From an uncultured Coriobacteriaceae bacterium (GTDB taxonomy: Bacteria > Actinomycetota > Coriobacteriia > Coriobacteriales > Atopobiaceae), in assembly GCA_947426865.1 (NCBI GenBank), contig CANEFS010000007.1:1-43572 (forward strand): a DNA stretch of 43,572 bases, given 5' to 3'. The notes below the pieces were generated by a model that saw nothing but the letters and a program-made list of their open reading frames with translations, had not been told where the DNA came from and did no database searches. Positions 33,560-41,561 of the stretch are shown one piece after another (within the stretch, counting starts at the first letter, position 1; each line of letters opens with the position of its first letter). Position numbers and translations under genes: made by a program.

Positions 33560-34966
33560 ATGTTAACGTATTATATCCGTACCTTCGGGTGCCAAATGAA
33601 CCTCAGCGATTCTGAGCGCGTTGCAGGGATTCTTGAAGCTTCCGGTCTCACCTTGGCTGAAAATATTGAGGCTGCTGACGTCGCTGTTTTCATGACATGC
33701 TGCGTGCGTGAAAAAGCAGACACGCAACTTTTTGCCAACGTTTCCGCGCTGAAGAATGCGCCGTTGCCACCCTCCGGAAAAAGGACGGTCATGGTAGGGG
33801 GGTGCATCGCCCAGCGCGACGGCGAGAAAATCCGCCAGTTTGCCTCCAACGTTGACGCCGTTTTTGGTACGCAAGCCCTGTCCTGTCTCAAGCCTCTTCT
33901 GGATAAGGCGCGCGCCGCAACTCGTGAGGAGCTCAAGAGAAGCCCGCTTGTTGATATCGACCAGCCTTACACGGATACTTCTGAGAAGCTCATCAAGCAC
34001 CCCGAGCGAAACTATGCCGCCTGGATTCCCATCATTTACGGCTGCAACAACTTCTGCTCCTACTGCATCGTTCCCTACGTGCGCGGCCGAGAGCGCTCGC
34101 GCCTTCCTGAGGCTATTCTCGAAGAGGCAAAAAAGCTTAAAAGCGCAGGTGTTAAAGAGGTCACGCTCCTGGGTCAAAATGTTAATAGCTACGGAAAAAG
34201 TTTTTCAGGAGCCGAGAAAAACGCAGCTGCCTCTACCACCGCCTCTGAGGCTACCCCTCATCTTGCCTACGGCTTTGCAGACCTTCTGCGTGACATTGCC
34301 GAGCTTGGCTTTGAGCGCATTCGTTTTACGAGCTCTCACCCAAAAGACCTCACTGATGGCATCATTGACGTGATGGCGAGCTACGACAATATCATGCCTC
34401 ACCTGCACTTAGCGGTCCAAAGTGGATCTTCTGCCATCCTCAAAAAGATGAACCGGAAATATACGCGTGAGGACTACCTTGCGCTCGTCAAGCACCTGCG
34501 CGAAAAAATCCCCGACCTCTCGCTTACGACCGACCTTATCGTAGGCTTTCCGGGAGAGACCGAGGGTGATTTTGAAGAGACGTTCTCCCTCGTTAAAGAG
34601 GCAAATTTCGATCGAGCGTTTACTTTTATATATTCCAAGCGCGAAGGAACGCCTGCTGCCACCTGGGAAAATGGCTCCACTGAAAGCGAGATTCACGAGC
34701 GCTTCGACCGCCTTGCATCGCTTATCCAAGAGCAAAGTTTCAAGGCAAATCAGAAGGAGAAAGGCCGCATTGTCGACGTTCTGGTTGAAGACGTTTCTAA
34801 GAAGGACCCCTCAATTTTGGTTGGCCATAACCCCAAAAATGTCACCGTTCATTTTCCGCTTCCCAAAGATGCCGACGCTTACGCTTTTATCGGCCAGATT
34901 GTGCCGGTAAAGATTGACGAGGCCAAAACGTGGTATTTGCGAGGTGAGCTTGCAGATGCAAACTAA
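33560..34966 (+). CDS. miaB: tRNA-2-methylthio-N6-dimethylallyladenosine synthase MiaB
   Basis: MiaB adds the 2-methylthio group to i6A37 in tRNAs reading UNN codons. The 468-residue product begins YYIRTFGCQMNLSDSE (first Cys), then MTCCVREKA and VGGCIAQRDG. The radical SAM motif CNNFCSYC is followed by the RGRERSR basic segment, LGQNVNSYG, HLAVQSGSSAILKKMNRKYT and a C-terminal TRAM domain. TFGCQMN and the VREKA segment are diagnostic. It overlaps miaA by 11 nt, coupling the two steps of the same modification. The start has no strong ribosome site; a TTTCTCGGC copy lies in the gap upstream. Confidence 0.96.
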   Translation: MLTYYIRTFGCQMNLSDSERVAGILEASGLTLAENIEAADVAVFMTCCVREKADTQLFANVSALKNAPLPPSGKRTVMVGGCIAQRDGEKIRQFASNVDAVFGTQALSCLKPLLDKARAATREELKRSPLVDIDQPYTDTSEKLIKHPERNYAAWIPIIYGCNNFCSYCIVPYVRGRERSRLPEAILEEAKKLKSAGVKEVTLLGQNVNSYGKSFSGAEKNAAASTTASEATPHLAYGFADLLRDIAELGFERIRFTSSHPKDLTDGIIDVMASYDNIMPHLHLAVQSGSSAILKKMNRKYTREDYLALVKHLREKIPDLSLTTDLIVGFPGETEGDFEETFSLVKEANFDRAFTFIYSKREGTPAATWENGSTESEIHERFDRLASLIQEQSFKANQKEKGRIVDVLVEDVSKKDPSILVGHNPKNVTVHFPLPKDADAYAFIGQIVPVKIDEAKTWYLRGELADAN

Positions 34967-35972
34967 GGCCTCGCTTATTGCCATTGTTGGGCCTACGGCC
35001 GTGGGAAAGTCTGAGGTTGCCCAATACATTGCCGAGAAAACCTCGGGCGAAATCGTATCAATCGATGCGTTTCAAATTTATAGAGGCATGGAAATTGGCA
35101 CAGCTAAGGTGCCCCTCGCAAAAAGGCGCGTAAAACATTACCTGCTGGATATTGCATCTCCCTTGGAAGAGTACTCGGTCGCGCGTTTTCAAAGGGAAGC
35201 GCGCTCCACAATCGATTCGCTTCTTGAAAAAGATACGTTGCCCGTTTTGGTGGGGGGTTCTGGCCTTTACCTCGACGCCGTTATCGACGAGATGGACTTC
35301 CCAAAAGGCGAGACTAAAAGTCCTACCCGCCAAAAATATGAGGACATGCTTAGACGAAGCGTTGAAGCTAATGCTGAAAGCGCAGCAGAAAACGCCCGCA
35401 AAAAAAAAGAAATCAAAATTGCAGAGGACGCGAAAGAAGCGCGCGAAAAAGCAGCAGAAGAACTGCACCAACTTCTCTTTGAAAAAGACCCTGAGGCTGC
35501 CAACCTCATCGACCCCCACAACGTGAAGCGCACTATAAGAGCGCTTGAGATGATTGAAGAGGGAAGGTCGTATTCTGCACAGCACGCAGGGCTCAAAACG
35601 CGCAAGCCGCACTACGATACCGCAATCTATGCGCTCACGCTCCCTCGCGAAGAGCTCTACGAAAAGATAAATGCGCGGGTTGATGCTATGTTTGCCGAAG
35701 GTTTTCTCGATGAGGTGAAGCGTCTCATTGAAGAAGGGCTTAAAGACAGTCTGACCGCTCAGCAAGCCATCGGCTACAAAGAGGCCCTTGCCTTTTTTGA
35801 CGGCTTTTGCAGCCTTGAGGAGGCGAAGGACGAGATGAAGAAGCGGTCTCGCCACTATGCAAAGCGCCAGCTTTCCTGGATCAAGCGGGATGGTCGCGCA
35901 ACGTACCTCGACGTTTCAAATCAAACGTTTGAAGAAATCGCCGAGAAGATTCTCTCGGAATTTTTAATATAA
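34956..35972 (+). CDS. miaA: tRNA dimethylallyltransferase MiaA
   Basis: MiaA transfers a dimethylallyl group to A37, making the i6A that MiaB then modifies. The P-loop is GPTAVGKSEVAQ, followed by SIDAFQIYRGMEIGTAK (usually DSxQxYRGMDIGTAK; here IDAFQ), GGSGLYLDAVID, and the HNVKRTIRALEMIEEG and RVDAMFAEGFLDEV motifs. A Lys/Glu-rich insert of about 35 residues (about 145-180) lies in the mid domain. The ATG at 34956 has GAGGTGAG upstream and overlaps miaB; the earlier in-frame extension lies within miaB and is rejected. Length is 338 residues. It converges on the membrane protein gene with only 24 bp between stops. Confidence 0.95.
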   Translation: MQTKASLIAIVGPTAVGKSEVAQYIAEKTSGEIVSIDAFQIYRGMEIGTAKVPLAKRRVKHYLLDIASPLEEYSVARFQREARSTIDSLLEKDTLPVLVGGSGLYLDAVIDEMDFPKGETKSPTRQKYEDMLRRSVEANAESAAENARKKKEIKIAEDAKEAREKAAEELHQLLFEKDPEAANLIDPHNVKRTIRALEMIEEGRSYSAQHAGLKTRKPHYDTAIYALTLPREELYEKINARVDAMFAEGFLDEVKRLIEEGLKDSLTAQQAIGYKEALAFFDGFCSLEEAKDEMKKRSRHYAKRQLSWIKRDGRATYLDVSNQTFEEIAEKILSEFLI

Positions 35973-35996
35973 GCTTCTCGAGCATTTTCAGCGCAT

Positions 35997-36890
35997 TTAA
36001 GCGGCGACATTCAAGCCGTTTAAACAAGCAGATAAAGCAAAAATCAAAAGCAACAATATGGGTTGGTGCATAAGATAGACTGCTAAAGAATGTCTTCCAA
36101 GCCAGTTGAGAGGCTTGCATTCTATCGAGAAAATCTTTCGCTTATAGTTTGCGCGCGAAAGGCTTGCTCCACATATCGTTCCCAAGAAAAACAGGAAGAA
36201 AAAGGGGATAAGCGGAAAATAGTCGCCTGATGCAAAAGTCTTGGAGGGAAAGCCGAGAAAAGCCAAGCCGTTCTCATACAGGCCAGAGAAGAGGGGAGGG
36301 AGAGGAACAGAAAGGCTCCCAATACCTATTTTTCCCGCGGGGATGGAATAGAGTAAAAGGAATAGCAAGAGAAAGACGCAAGCGACAGGCCACTTAAGAG
36401 GGGCGCAAGAATATCGTTTGATAACCCCCACAATAAGCGAGGAAGCACCTATCAAATAGATAATGCCAAAGCTAATAGGCGTATCAATATCCGCTATTGA
36501 AGTAGCGATGAAAATAAGCAGAGCAACAAGAAAGAAGAGTATTCCTCGGAAAATGTTGTTAGATGAAAAGCTGCTCATCCAGCCAGCAATAAATATAAAA
36601 GTCCAGGCAATGCTTGCTTCCCAAGCGACGTAAGGGAGCGAGGAAAAAGCAGCTGGATTTCCCCTCAGAAGTGAGCAGTCGTAGAGTCCGTGATAGGCAA
36701 TCATTGAGAGAAGAGCAAGACCTCGAATGAGGTCAAAGAGGGAAACGCGGCCGCGAAGGCTCGCCATCTGTCCAGGGGAGCCGTTCTTGCTTCCAACAGT
36801 TTCAGCTTTCTTTTGATGAGGTGAAAAGCCCCCCGTGTAGTCGAAATATTTTGCAACGTAGGTTTTAAACGAAGCAAAAATTTTGGACAT
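35997..36890 (-). CDS. HGSNAT/DUF1624-type membrane protein
   Basis: This 297-residue multi-pass membrane protein starts its conserved part at about residue 49 with SLFDLIRGLALLSMIAYHGLYD, which matches the DUF1624/heparan-alpha-glucosaminide N-acetyltransferase catalytic family (conserved FDxxRG and a His in the first helix). It ends with the family motif NWLGRHSLAVYLMHQPILL. About seven hydrophobic helices lie between. Members are thought to acylate or transfer groups across the membrane; the substrate here is unknown. It is 88 bp downstream of lexA on the same strand and could be read from the lexA promoter. Confidence 0.8.
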   Translation of the reverse strand: MSKIFASFKTYVAKYFDYTGGFSPHQKKAETVGSKNGSPGQMASLRGRVSLFDLIRGLALLSMIAYHGLYDCSLLRGNPAAFSSLPYVAWEASIAWTFIFIAGWMSSFSSNNIFRGILFFLVALLIFIATSIADIDTPISFGIIYLIGASSLIVGVIKRYSCAPLKWPVACVFLLLFLLLYSIPAGKIGIGSLSVPLPPLFSGLYENGLAFLGFPSKTFASGDYFPLIPFFFLFFLGTICGASLSRANYKRKIFSIECKPLNWLGRHSLAVYLMHQPILLLLIFALSACLNGLNVAA

Positions 36891-36978
36891 CTTTAACTCT
36901 CAAATAAGGGAAGGGCGGCTCTTGTGACGGGGAAGGCAGTTCTTGCAAAAAGGGGCAAATGGCCAGACACCTTAGCAA

Positions 36979-37650
36979 TTAAAACTGACGAATAAGAGCT
37001 GTAACGCGCCCGATTATCTCAGGGTTAGTTGCATAGATTGGCTCCATGCTGTCGTTTTCTGGCTGAAGACGGATGCGCGTTTTTTCTTTATAGAACGTCT
37101 TAACGGTTGCAGAATCTCCCAGAAGGGCAACGACAATTTCTCCATTGTGTGCCACAGGAGTTTGTGCCACTGCGATGAAGTCACCATCAAATATGCCGGC
37201 ATTAATCATGGAGTCGCCACTCACGCGAAGGAAAAAGGAAGTAGCATCTCCCACGAGGGAGGTGGGAACGGTGAGCATCTCCTCAATGTTTTCCTCGGCC
37301 AAAATGGGCTGACCTGCGGCGACGCGACCAACAAGGGGGAGCTGAATAGTGTTTTTATTAAGGTCTTGCTGGATAGAGATAACTTTTCCGCCGGTGGCCT
37401 TCTGTTTTTTAGCTGTCTTAGAGGGGATATCATTAGTTACAAGCTCAATGGTTCTTGATTTGTTTGCGATACGGCGAATGAGCCCCTTTTCCTCGAGCGT
37501 TTGAAGGTGCATGTGAACGGTAGAGGGGGATTTAAGCCCCACGGAAGAGCCAATCTCTCTCACAGAAGGCGGGTAGCCATGGACTTGCGAATATTCAAAA
37601 ATAAAATCGAAGATCTGTTGAACGCGCGGGCTTAAATGCGAACGTGCCAT
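36979..37650 (-). CDS. lexA: LexA repressor
   Basis: LexA represses SOS genes and is inactivated by RecA-stimulated self-cleavage. The 223-residue product has an N-terminal winged helix-turn-helix (LSPRVQQIFDFIFEY, PPSVREIGSSVGLKSPSTVHMHL), the Ala-Gly cleavage site in GRVAAGQPILA, the catalytic Ser in SGDSMINAG and the catalytic Lys in VKTFYKEK. The ATG at complement 37650 follows GGAGGAAGA; an 18-codon extension upstream is rejected. Two LexA boxes in its own promoter show autoregulation. It is divergent from nrdR, as in many Actinomycetota. Confidence 0.97.
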   Translation of the reverse strand: MARSHLSPRVQQIFDFIFEYSQVHGYPPSVREIGSSVGLKSPSTVHMHLQTLEEKGLIRRIANKSRTIELVTNDIPSKTAKKQKATGGKVISIQQDLNKNTIQLPLVGRVAAGQPILAEENIEEMLTVPTSLVGDATSFFLRVSGDSMINAGIFDGDFIAVAQTPVAHNGEIVVALLGDSATVKTFYKEKTRIRLQPENDSMEPIYATNPEIIGRVTALIRQF

Positions 37651-37675
37651 TCTTCCTCCAAACGTAGTTTTCTTA

Positions 37676-37714
37676 ATAGTACCCGAACATCCATTCGATT
37701 GCAAACATTTGTTC
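37676..37714 (-). promoter_or_regulatory. lexA promoter with two LexA boxes
   Basis: On the minus strand TTGCAA (37699-37704) and TACTAT (37676-37681) are separated by exactly 17 bp. GAATGGATGTTC (complement 37685-37696) lies in the spacer, and GAACAAATGTTT (complement 37703-37714) overlaps the -35. Each matches GAAC-N4-GTTC with one mismatch. Confidence 0.8.
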
Positions 37715-37841
37715 TAAAGACCAGGCGTACCCTTGACGTGCCCCTCACAAATTCGCAATCACGCGCTAACGCCATCACAAATAATTGTCGTCCTTAAAAG
37801 CTGAACCACAAAATACGGGACTGTTTTTGCGCGAACTACGC

Positions 37842-37847
37842 TATACT
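37842..37847 (+). promoter_or_regulatory. -10 element of nrdR promoter
   Basis: TATACT lies 28 bp before the nrdR ATG, followed by TAAGGAG as ribosome site. No clear -35 box and no NrdR-box palindrome were seen. Confidence 0.5.
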
Positions 37848-37875
37848 GTATCCGGTCAGTGAGTAAGGAGAGAAA

Positions 37876-38325
37876 ATGCATTGTCCAAAATGCGGTTTCG
37901 ATGATTCCAAAGTCGTAGATTCCCGCCCATCCGAGTCCAACGACGCCATCAGACGCCGCCGCGAATGTCTCAAATGTGGTTTCCGCTTCACCACCTATGA
38001 ACGCCGAGAAGATCTTCCGCTTATGGTCATCAAGCGCGACGACAAGCGCGAGCCTTTTGATCGGCAGAAGCTCATGAGGGGGCTTGTTGCCGCAACCGTC
38101 AAACGCGATATAGATGTGGCTCAACTTGATGCTCTCATAGATCAGGTCGAGTCAAAGCTTCGCGATAAAGACATGATGGAGGTTTCCTCCAAAGAGTTGG
38201 GCGAGCAAGTTTTGAAACTTCTGCGCAAGATGGACAAGGTTGCCTACGTTCGCTTTGCCAGCGTTTATCGCGATTTTGAAGATCCCAACGAGTTTAATGA
38301 AGAGTTGAAACGCCTCGGGAAATAG
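37876..38325 (+). CDS. nrdR: Transcriptional repressor NrdR
   Basis: NrdR represses ribonucleotide reductase genes in response to dATP/ATP levels. The 149-residue product has the zinc ribbon CPKCGF...CLKCGF, the RRRREC basic region, FTTYER and the ATP-cone domain (VIKRDDKREPFDRQKLMRG). Length and motifs are standard. No ribonucleotide reductase genes are nearby. Neighbours lexA, dut and trxB form a group around DNA damage, nucleotide pools and thiol reduction, which fits the regulator's role in dNTP supply. Confidence 0.97.
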   Translation: MHCPKCGFDDSKVVDSRPSESNDAIRRRRECLKCGFRFTTYERREDLPLMVIKRDDKREPFDRQKLMRGLVAATVKRDIDVAQLDALIDQVESKLRDKDMMEVSSKELGEQVLKLLRKMDKVAYVRFASVYRDFEDPNEFNEELKRLGK

Positions 38326-38471
38326 CAGGAAATAGCAGGAAAAAAAGCAGCAAATAACAAGATTAAGCAGCAAATAACTGCACGCAAAGAACAAAAAACA
38401 AACCTTCTTCAATCCGCTCTCTTTCCCTCTCTTGCGTTTTATGTGTTTATTGTTTGAAATAAGGAGCGCTC

Positions 38472-38918
38472 ATGCCTAAAAAGATAAATCTTCCCATCAA
38501 AAAGCTTGACCCAGAAATCGAGCTTCCCACCTATGCCTACGAAGGCGACGCCGGCCTCGATATCCGCGCCAACGAAGACGTAACGCTTCTACCGCTGCAA
38601 AGAAGGCTTATCTCCACAGGCTTTGCCATCGCCGTCCCGGAAGGTTTCGCAGGTTTTGTGCAACCTCGTTCTGGTTCTGCGCTGAACCTGGGTCTCTCGA
38701 TGCCCAACTCCCCAGGCCTCATCGACTCTCACTACCGAGGAGAGCTCAAGGTTGTGGCCGTTAATCTCGACCCCAAGCAGGCAATTCGTATCGAGAAGGG
38801 CGAGCGCATTGCTCAGCTCGTTATCCAAGAAGTCCCCATCGTCACGCTTGCCGAAGTCGACGAGCTTGATGAAACAGATAGGGGAGCGGGAGGCTTTGGC
38901 TCCAGTGGCACAGAGTAG
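38472..38918 (+). CDS. dut: Deoxyuridine 5'-triphosphate nucleotidohydrolase (dUTPase)
   Basis: dUTPase hydrolyses dUTP to dUMP, preventing uracil incorporation into DNA. The 148-residue trimer-type protein shows the five motifs: DAGLDIRA, PRSGSALNLGLS, NSPGLIDSHYRGEL, KGERIAQLVI and a C-terminal RGAGGFGSSG. AAGGAG precedes the ATG. The 3' end overlaps trxB by 14 nt. The gene probably starts a transcript in the 146-bp A-rich gap after nrdR, or is read through from it. Confidence 0.96.
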   Translation: MPKKINLPIKKLDPEIELPTYAYEGDAGLDIRANEDVTLLPLQRRLISTGFAIAVPEGFAGFVQPRSGSALNLGLSMPNSPGLIDSHYRGELKVVAVNLDPKQAIRIEKGERIAQLVIQEVPIVTLAEVDELDETDRGAGGFGSSGTE

Positions 38919-39858
38919 CGAAATCAAACACGATCTCATCATTTTAGGCGCAGGCCCAGCAGGTCTCACCGCCTCCATCTACGCTAATCGAGCGGCCGTT
39001 GACACGCTTACGCTCGAGCAGGGGAACTACGGCGGTCAGATGAATCTGACGCATGAACTCGATAACTATCCTGGCTTTTCTGCAATCTCTGGCGCTGACC
39101 TATCCGCAAAAATGCACGAGCATGCTGAAAAACTGGGTTGCAAATTCTCCTTCGATATTATCCAATCAATAGAAAAATCAGAGGACGAAGGCTTTCGCCT
39201 CAAAAGCAGCCTTCAAACATACAAATGTCGCTCCCTCATAATAGCAACAGGGGCAACGCCACGTCCCGCCGGCTTTGCCGGAGAGGAAACCTATACCGGA
39301 CATGGCGTCTCATATTGTGTGACCTGCGACGGCTTTTTCTTTAAAGACAAACTTTGCTACGTTCTTGGAGGGGGAAATTCTGCCTGTTTAGAAGCGGATT
39401 TCCTCACGCGTTTTGCAAAAAAAGTCATCATGATTGTCAGAAAAGACCACTTCCGAGCAACCGCCTCCCACGTAAAAAAGGTCACGAAAAATCCGAAGAT
39501 TGAGGTTCTTTATGATACCTCGGTGACCGAGCTCACAGGTGACGGCACGCTTGCCTCAGGGATTATGCTTCGTAACAACAGGACCGGCGAGACGACCACA
39601 GAAACCTACGACCCCGGCTCGTTCGGTGTCTTCGTCTTCACGGGCTTCATTCCTAACTCCAGTCTTGTTACTGGCCTCGTAAAAACGAACGACAACAACG
39701 AAATCATCGCTTCCGAGACGATGACCACTTCAGTCCCCGGTCTTTTTGCCGCCGGAGACGTTCGCGAGAAGCCCGTCAGACAAGTCATCACCGCCGCGTC
39801 AGACGGAGCGACTGCCGCGACGAGTGCGGCACTTTACCTCGGAAACCTCGTGATATAA
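38905..39858 (+). CDS. trxB: Thioredoxin-disulfide reductase-like flavoprotein
   Basis: This FAD/NADPH enzyme of the thioredoxin reductase family reduces thioredoxin or a related disulfide partner. The 317-residue product has the FAD motif LIILGAGPAGLTASIYANRA, the redox CVTC (CVTCDGFFF), the NADPH-binding GGGNSACLEADFL and the C-terminal FAD-binding GLFAAGDVREKPVRQ. No ATG is available. A GTG at 38905, 11 nt after GGGAGG, is the best start, with a TTG at 38896 possible; both lie inside dut. A promoter for the PTS genes overlaps its stop codon. Confidence 0.92.
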   Translation: MAQSSEIKHDLIILGAGPAGLTASIYANRAAVDTLTLEQGNYGGQMNLTHELDNYPGFSAISGADLSAKMHEHAEKLGCKFSFDIIQSIEKSEDEGFRLKSSLQTYKCRSLIIATGATPRPAGFAGEETYTGHGVSYCVTCDGFFFKDKLCYVLGGGNSACLEADFLTRFAKKVIMIVRKDHFRATASHVKKVTKNPKIEVLYDTSVTELTGDGTLASGIMLRNNRTGETTTETYDPGSFGVFVFTGFIPNSSLVTGLVKTNDNNEIIASETMTTSVPGLFAAGDVREKPVRQVITAASDGATAATSAALYLGNLVI

Positions 39859-39859
39859 T
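39854..39859 (+). promoter_or_regulatory. -10 element for the PTS operon
   Basis: A perfect TATAAT overlaps the trxB stop codon, 26 bp before EIIA. A TTTACC string 15 bp upstream is a weak -35. It would start the transcript close to the EIIA ribosome site (AAGAAAGGA). Confidence 0.55.
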
Positions 39860-39885
39860 CGAAAAAGCCACAAGAAAGGAACAAT

Positions 39886-40389
39886 ATGGCTCATCTTATC
39901 CTCACAGGACATGGAAACTTTGCAAAAGGGCTCGCGTCTGCCCTTAAAATGGTCGCAGGCAACGTCGACGCCTTTTCGGTTGTGACCTTCAACCAAGACG
40001 AAGCAGCTGACTTTCCCGATACTATCGAGAAAACTATTAACGATGGCCTTCAAAATCAGGGTTCCGTGCTCGTATTTTGCGATCTTAAGGGTGGAACTCC
40101 CTTCAATTGCTCCATGATGCAGGCCGCGCAAAACGAAAACATCGAGGTCATCGGTGGCGTCAACCTTCCTATCCTTATCGAGACGGTCTTTTCCCACCAA
40201 ACTGACACCGCCCTTCCCGCGAGTTCTCTAGCAGAGATTGCAATGAACGCAGCTTCCACTTCTATTTTCCGAGAAAACAAAGGCTCTTTTGGAAACGCCT
40301 TGCAAACTGAAGCAATTGATGCATCTGAAGCCGCTGATGCAGCAGAAGCTGCAGCTGAAGGCGTAGACGAAGAAGATGACGGAATCTAA
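39886..40389 (+). CDS. PTS mannose-family EIIA component
   Basis: This cytoplasmic phosphocarrier takes phosphate from HPr and passes it to EIIB. The EIIA-Man fold covers about residues 1-125, with the phosphorylated His at position 9 (LILTGHGNFAKGL) and the conserved DLKGGTPFN and GGVNLPILIE segments. A tail of about 40 residues rich in Ala, Glu and Asp follows, which is not part of the domain and probably disordered. It is the first gene of a set completed by EIIB, EIIC and EIID downstream. Sugar specificity is uncertain; EIIB features favour an amino sugar or mannose-type substrate. Confidence 0.93.
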   Translation: MAHLILTGHGNFAKGLASALKMVAGNVDAFSVVTFNQDEAADFPDTIEKTINDGLQNQGSVLVFCDLKGGTPFNCSMMQAAQNENIEVIGGVNLPILIETVFSHQTDTALPASSLAEIAMNAASTSIFRENKGSFGNALQTEAIDASEAADAAEAAAEGVDEEDDGI

Positions 40390-40488
40390 GGCTCAAACGT
40401 TATATGAGAGCAGGGCCAAATCAAAAACTAAAAGGCGCCATAAATACAATTTTTTCTCGGCGACAAACAAGTTTTTGAATCCTTGCTC

Positions 40489-40494
40489 TATAAT
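40489..40494 (+). promoter_or_regulatory. -10 element upstream of yajC
   Basis: A perfect TATAAT lies 35 bp before the yajC GTG in a 139-bp gap after EIIA. The -35 is weak. It suggests that yajC-EIIB can be transcribed separately from EIIA. A TTTTCTCGGC motif copy lies just upstream at 40452-40461. Confidence 0.45.
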
Positions 40495-40528
40495 ACTTTT
40501 GAACTTGTAACTACCACTGGAGGTTACT

Positions 40529-40825
40529 GTGCAAGAATTTCTTGAAGCGCTCGCCCCTGCTTCGTTCGCATTAGTTGTTCTCTTATTTCTCATCGGTATC
40601 GTTGCCTATTTCTTTTCAGCGAAAAAAACGAAACAACAGAAGAAACATTTCGAGAAGCTCCACAAAAAGCTCGCTCCCGGCAAGCATATTATGTTTTGCG
40701 GGGGTATTTTTGGAACGGTTCGCAGCGTCAAGCCCGACGAGGTTGAGGTTGAAATCGCCCCAAAAACTGTCATCACTATCTCAAGATATGCCATACAGAC
40801 CATCGTTGATAAGGAGAAAGAATAA
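40529..40825 (+). CDS. yajC: YajC-like protein
   Basis: YajC is a small accessory subunit of the SecDF-YajC protein-translocation complex. The 98-residue product has one N-terminal transmembrane helix (about 13-32, ALVVLLFLIGIVAYFF). A cytoplasmic domain with the family pattern KKTKQQKKHFEKLHKKLAPG and a small beta-domain (IMFCGGIFGTVRSV, VEVEIAPKTVITISRYAI) follows. The GTG start is behind GGAGG. Its stop overlaps the EIIB ATG by 1 nt, so it is translationally coupled to a PTS subunit rather than to secD/secF. Confidence 0.85.
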   Translation: MQEFLEALAPASFALVVLLFLIGIVAYFFSAKKTKQQKKHFEKLHKKLAPGKHIMFCGGIFGTVRSVKPDEVEVEIAPKTVITISRYAIQTIVDKEKE

Positions 40826-41304
40826 TGGCACCTCACATTTTGCTCACCCGTATTGATAATCGCCTGATTCACGGGCAAGTTGCAACGCAATGGAACGGCA
40901 CTGTGGGGTCGAATCTTATTCTCGTTGCAAACGACGACGTCGCCTCGAACCAGATGCGCCAAGGCCTCATGGACATGGCTGCTCCCGCCGGCGTTCAAAC
41001 GCGCTATTTCAGCCTTCAAAAAACGATTGATGTCATTCACAAAGCCAACGACAAACAGCTGATTTTCCTCATCTGCGAAACACCTCAAGACGTTTTGACC
41101 CTTGTTGAAGGCGGAGTTCCCATCACTAAAGTCAACATTGGAAACATGCACATGGCAGACGGAAAACGCCAGGTTGCAACCTCGGTTGCCGTCGATGATG
41201 ACGATGTTGAGACCTTTAAAAAACTGCAGGAGAAAGGCGTTGAACTTTTCATTCAGCGCGTTCCTTCAACCGGCGTTGAACATCTCGACAAACTCTTTAA
41301 ATAG
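40825..41304 (+). CDS. PTS mannose/sorbose-family EIIB component
   Basis: EIIB phosphorylates the incoming sugar. The 159-residue domain has the phospho-His at position 16 in RIDNRLIHGQVATQW, then VANDDVA and the VNIGNMHMADGKRQV segment typical of mannose/sorbose/N-acetylgalactosamine EIIB proteins, and the C-terminal FIQRVPS. It receives phosphate from the EIIA encoded upstream. A 257-bp gap with a terminator and repeats separates it from EIIC, so the two halves of the operon may be expressed at different levels. Confidence 0.95.
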   Translation: MAPHILLTRIDNRLIHGQVATQWNGTVGSNLILVANDDVASNQMRQGLMDMAAPAGVQTRYFSLQKTIDVIHKANDKQLIFLICETPQDVLTLVEGGVPITKVNIGNMHMADGKRQVATSVAVDDDDVETFKKLQEKGVELFIQRVPSTGVEHLDKLFK

Positions 41305-41450
41305 CTGTTTAGTTGCTTACAATAAGCTTATGACCTCGGATTTTGTGCTCAATTTGCCGTTTTAACTGGTATTTTGTTTGCTCAGACCCGAGACCATCGG
41401 CCTTGTAATACCAAATCTGACTAGAGAAGGGGAGAGGAAGGAGGAGAAAG

Positions 41451-41477
41451 AAAAAAGGGTGCTTGCACCTTTTTGTT
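41451..41477 (+). terminator. Terminator/attenuator between EIIB and EIIC
   Basis: GGGTG and CACCT arms around CTTG are flanked by A6 on the left and T5 on the right, giving an intrinsic-terminator shape inside the PTS gene set. It could lower readthrough to EIIC/EIID or be part of a regulated leader. Confidence 0.65.
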
Positions 41478-41485
41478 CGGGGGAT

Positions 41486-41521
41486 TTGTGGCGACAAGCT
41501 GCAATTGTGGCGATAAGCCAC
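41486..41521. promoter_or_regulatory. Operator-like direct repeat and hairpin upstream of EIIC
   Basis: TTGTGGCGACAAGC (41486-41499) and TTGTGGCGATAAGC (41505-41518) are 14-bp repeats with a 19-bp period and one difference. The second copy also forms a hairpin GTGGC-GATAA-GCCAC (41507-41521). It lies about 40 bp before the EIIC start. Confidence 0.55.
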
Positions 41522-41561
41522 GGTGTTTAGAGTAATTGCAAACAAAGAAAGGAGATAGGGA

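Noticed and set aside
2119-40277. Explaining the CCGAGAAA excess purely by Ala-Glu-Lys codons
   Set aside because: About 13 copies do read as AEK, but many others are in different frames or on the opposite strand, eight are intergenic, and AEK is also written with other codons in these genes (for example GCC GAA AAA in ftsK).
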